Of a DNA stretch of 64,000 nucleotides, positions 61,690 through 64,000 are shown piece after piece (position 1 is the stretch's first letter; each line of letters starts with the position of its first letter). The stretch covers positions 310,001 to 374,000 of the forward strand of contig NZ_POSN01000001.1 in assembly GCF_002994005.1 (NCBI RefSeq). Direction: 5' to 3'. Origin of the DNA: Apilactobacillus quenuiae. GTDB taxonomy: Bacteria; Bacillota; Bacilli; Lactobacillales; Lactobacillaceae. The notes under the pieces are model-generated. The model was not told the DNA's origin. It worked only from the letters and a program-made list of their open reading frames with translations, and ran no database searches. The position numbers were made by a program, and so were the translations under genes.

Positions 61690-62169
61690 TTATTTTGGTA
61701 AATAAGAGCTAAATTTAATTTGATTAATAGTTTCAGAATTCAATTCCACTTTATGCAATTTAACATTTTTAAGTTTAATTAATTCTTTTGCATATTCATC
61801 ATTATGATAATTTCTTAAATAATTAATCTTAACAATACCAGCCTGTAATAAAGTTTTAGTGCATTGCAAGCATGGAAAATCAGTCACATAAATTTCTGAT
61901 CCATCAGTGGCTTCACCAAACTTTGCACATTGAGATATTGCATTCATTTCAGCATGAATAGTTCTAATACAGTGACCATCACGCATATAGCATCCAACAT
62001 CTGTACAATGTTCATCACCCGAAACGGACCCATTATAACCACCAGCAATAATTCTACGATCTCTAACTAAAGTAGCACCTACTGACAATCGATTACAAGT
62101 ACTTCTAGTTGATAACAAAACTGCCTGTAACATAAAATATTGATCCCAAGGAATTCTTTTTTTACTCAT
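61690..62169 (-). CDS. comEB: ComE operon protein 2, dCMP deaminase family
   Basis: 159 residues. The cytidine deaminase zinc motif HAEMNAIS (about 70-77) and PCLQCTKTL (about 96-104) are complete. ComEB-type enzymes deaminate dCMP to dUMP for thymidylate supply; a role in transformation is doubtful despite the name. Preceded by comEA and followed by comEC as in other Bacilli. ATG 62169 behind AGGAGTG. Confidence 0.95.
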   Translation of the reverse strand: MSKKRIPWDQYFMLQAVLLSTRSTCNRLSVGATLVRDRRIIAGGYNGSVSGDEHCTDVGCYMRDGHCIRTIHAEMNAISQCAKFGEATDGSEIYVTDFPCLQCTKTLLQAGIVKINYLRNYHNDEYAKELIKLKNVKLHKVELNSETINQIKFSSYLPK

Positions 62170-62216
62170 TTTATGTCCACTCCTAAATAATTATTAAATA
62201 CTATTATATCAAATAA

Positions 62217-62870
62217 TTATACTTCTAAATAATCTTTTAATTTCTCAAAAATTTTATCACCAAAACCACTAATTTTCTTTAATTCGTCAATATTTCTAAA
62301 ACCATTATGCTGATTACGATATTCTATAATTTTATCAGCTTTTTTTTCCCCAACACTATCCAATTCTTGCAATTGCTTATTATCAGAAGTATTTAAATTA
62401 ATCTTTTTAGAATCCCCATTTGACAAATTATTATCTGAATTAGAAGTATTAGCATCTGCATTTATTTTATTTACAATAACAACTTGTTGATCATTTAATT
62501 TTTGAGATAGATTAACACTTCTTTGATCAGCAGATTTATTAAATCCACCAGCATATCTAATAATATTAGTGACTCTGTCATCAGATTTCACTCTGTAAAC
62601 ACCTGGATGTTTAACTTCTCCTTTTATATCTACATAAATTTCATTATTAATCGAGTCATTAACAGAAGAACTACTAATATAAGATTTACTATTTTGTAAA
62701 TTTAATGATTCATTATATGAAACTTTTTTATGATTTTTCTGTACATATACTATAAATGATAATCCTAAAAAAATTAACAACAATAATAACGACATCATAA
62801 TTTTATGAATGTTATTATTCAATATCTTTTTGATGGTACTAATTATGAATTCTAACCTCGTCTTATTCAC
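62217..62870 (-). CDS. comEA: ComEA competence DNA receptor
   Basis: 217 residues from GTG 62870 (GGGAGG at 5 bases). One membrane helix at about 22-45 (MMSLLLLLIFLGLSFIVYV), a SLBB-type domain at 78-135 (EVKHPGVYRVKSDDRVTNII) and two helix-hairpin-helix motifs at 150-217 (LQELDSVGEKKADKIIEYR and KISGFGDKIFEKL). Binds double-stranded DNA at the cell surface and passes it to ComEC. Confidence 0.96.
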   Translation of the reverse strand: MNKTRLEFIISTIKKILNNNIHKIMMSLLLLLIFLGLSFIVYVQKNHKKVSYNESLNLQNSKSYISSSSVNDSINNEIYVDIKGEVKHPGVYRVKSDDRVTNIIRYAGGFNKSADQRSVNLSQKLNDQQVVIVNKINADANTSNSDNNLSNGDSKKINLNTSDNKQLQELDSVGEKKADKIIEYRNQHNGFRNIDELKKISGFGDKIFEKLKDYLEV

Positions 62871-62902
62871 CTTTTCCTCCCTTTCAAAATGTATATACGA
62901 AA

Positions 62903-62927
62903 AAAGAACACAAAAAATGTGTTCTTT
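62903..62927 (-). terminator. Terminator after the SepM-like gene
   Basis: AAAGAACACA/TGTGTTCTTT perfect stem with 5-base loop and T6 tail on the minus strand, overlapping the stop codon. Confidence 0.9.
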
Positions 62928-63966
62928 AAATATGTTTTAGTTTATTTAATGCATCTTCAAAATTAGTTACGGGTATAATTTTCATATTAGGTGCATATTT
63001 TTTAGCAGTTTTCACTGCAGCTTGATAATTAGTCATATTATTCTCTTCCAACTTTAAAGCATCTTTAGTTGGCTTGATATAAGGAGCTAAGAAATATTTA
63101 GCTCCTGCGTTTTTAGCAGCAATTATTTTCTTATCAATGCCACCGATTTCTCCAACATTACCGTTTTTATCAATAGTTCCGGTACCAGCAATGTTTTCTC
63201 CATGTCTAATGTTTTTTCCAGTCAACTGTTCATATATTTGTAATGAAAACATTAATCCTCCTGAAGGACCACCAATGTCACCGGCATTAATTTTAATTGG
63301 AATTTCAGGCTTAACTGAATCATTATCAATCAGGATAATTCCGATTCCAGGATTCTTGGAACCCATTAAACTAATCAACGGTTCCTTAGCATTCATTATT
63401 TTTCCATCATGGTTAAATTGAATATTAACATACTGACCTATTTTTTTATTATTAATATATTTTCTAAATTTATAAGAACTATTAAAATTATGTCCATCTA
63501 CACTAATAATAGTATCACCAACAGACAATTTATTCTTAAATTTAGATTTGTTATCTATATTCAAAACGTATATGCCATTATATTTCATCGTGACCTTTTG
63601 CTTAGCATAATGATAAGCATTATAGATAGCTTCATTAATAGAATTTGTCATATAAAATGTTTGGACTTTCATATAAGTTTGACTGCTTTCACCACTAGTT
63701 ACATCATCAATACTCTCAATTGAATAATGCGGATTAATTTTAGCATATAAATAACTGGCTGGTGATGCTTTAGATTCTTTAACAGTTGTCAACATAAACT
63801 TTCCATCATTATTGTCACGGTGATTATCAATATTAACAATTTCCTTTAGACTTATTGCATCACCTGGGCCTTCTATATACTTAGGCAAAAATGGAACAAA
63901 CATTATTAAAATAATTAATAATGTAGCAGATATTAATATATATTTAATTTTTCTATTTTTAAACAA
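62926..63966 (-). CDS. SepM/YlbL-family PDZ-Lon serine protease
   Basis: 346 residues from TTG 63966. N-terminal membrane helix (about 9-27), a PDZ domain at roughly 125-190 (KNKLSVGDTIISVDGHNF) and a Lon-type protease domain from 215: catalytic Ser in DIGGPSGGLMFSL and catalytic Lys in EIGGIDKKIIAAKNAGA. Membrane-anchored, active site outside. Streptococcal SepM trims a competence pheromone; here it precedes comEA, though the substrate is unknown. All catalytic residues kept. Confidence 0.93.
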   Translation of the reverse strand: MFKNRKIKYILISATLLIILIMFVPFLPKYIEGPGDAISLKEIVNIDNHRDNNDGKFMLTTVKESKASPASYLYAKINPHYSIESIDDVTSGESSQTYMKVQTFYMTNSINEAIYNAYHYAKQKVTMKYNGIYVLNIDNKSKFKNKLSVGDTIISVDGHNFNSSYKFRKYINNKKIGQYVNIQFNHDGKIMNAKEPLISLMGSKNPGIGIILIDNDSVKPEIPIKINAGDIGGPSGGLMFSLQIYEQLTGKNIRHGENIAGTGTIDKNGNVGEIGGIDKKIIAAKNAGAKYFLAPYIKPTKDALKLEENNMTNYQAAVKTAKKYAPNMKIIPVTNFEDALNKLKHI

Positions 63967-64000
63967 TTATTTCATTTTCTCCTTCAAACTTTTTTCAACA
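63967..64000 (-). CDS. C-terminal end of an upstream gene, probably coaD
   Basis: The last codons VEKSLKEKMK followed by TAA at 63967 are in frame up to the window edge. They cover the ribosome binding site of the SepM-like gene, whose TTG start follows the stop directly. In lactobacilli this place is usually held by coaD (phosphopantetheine adenylyltransferase). The ten visible residues alone cannot prove it. Confidence 0.45.
   Translation of the reverse strand, partial: VEKSLKEKMK

Overview
The window is low-GC Firmicute DNA. Gene content and order (obg, rnz, recJ and apt; clpX and ysxC; comEA, comEB and comEC after a SepM-type protease; rnj next to rpsO) point to Lactobacillaceae. The very AT-rich codon use would suit a genus such as Apilactobacillus or Fructilactobacillus, but I cannot fix the species from sequence alone. 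TTG and GTG starts placed after good ribosome binding sites are unusually common.

Positions 1 to about 42,070 are the right-hand part of a contractile-tailed (myovirus-type) prophage integrated at a tRNA-Ser(CGA) gene (42057-42142, minus). Its left end, with fibre, lysis and the second att site, lies outside the window. From right to left it contains: att region and integrase with an Xis-like gene and a two-HTH regulator (39.6-42.0 kb); a lysogenic-conversion region with mixed-strand cargo (34.3-39.4 kb: a DUF4041/GIY-YIG protein, an ABM-fold monooxygenase, several membrane proteins and an EVE-like-domain protein); the lysogeny switch with CI-like repressor, ImmA/IrrE peptidase and Cro-like gene (32.9-34.2 kb); many tiny early genes (31.5-32.9 kb); recombination and replication genes (Gam-like, helicase, Sak4-like ATPase, DUF669, primase-polymerase, VapE helicase) with an iteron-type candidate origin at 25.0-25.3 kb; a VRR-NUC nuclease and an ArpU/RinA-like late regulator; and late genes for packaging, head, neck, sheath, tube, chaperones, tape measure and baseplate. 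Two plus-strand morons (27.59 and 32.27 kb) interrupt the leftward early operon, each with a nearly identical extended -10 promoter.

The tail sheath (DUF3383) gene is split by a one-base frameshift at a G5 run (12092-12096). Unless this is a sequencing error or programmed +1 shifting, the prophage cannot make an intact contractile tail. The two tail-assembly chaperone frames overlap as expected for programmed frameshifting.

Positions 42,180-64,000 are ordinary host chromosome, almost all on the minus strand: purine salvage (apt), DNA repair (recJ, uvrC), tRNA and ribosome maturation (rnz, obg, ysxC), proteostasis (clpX, tig), translation (tuf, rpsO, rpsT), RNA decay (an RNase J paralogue whose metal-binding residues are lost), the Pol III delta subunit, competence genes comEA, comEB and comEC, and a SepM-like protease. 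Hairpin terminators separate most units.

The parts most likely to hold something undescribed are the divergent membrane-protein/EVE-like-protein pair at 36.9-39.3 kb, the repeat-flanked cargo cassette at 36.06-36.52 kb, the paired GC-rich hairpins around the xis-int segment, and the iteron origin.
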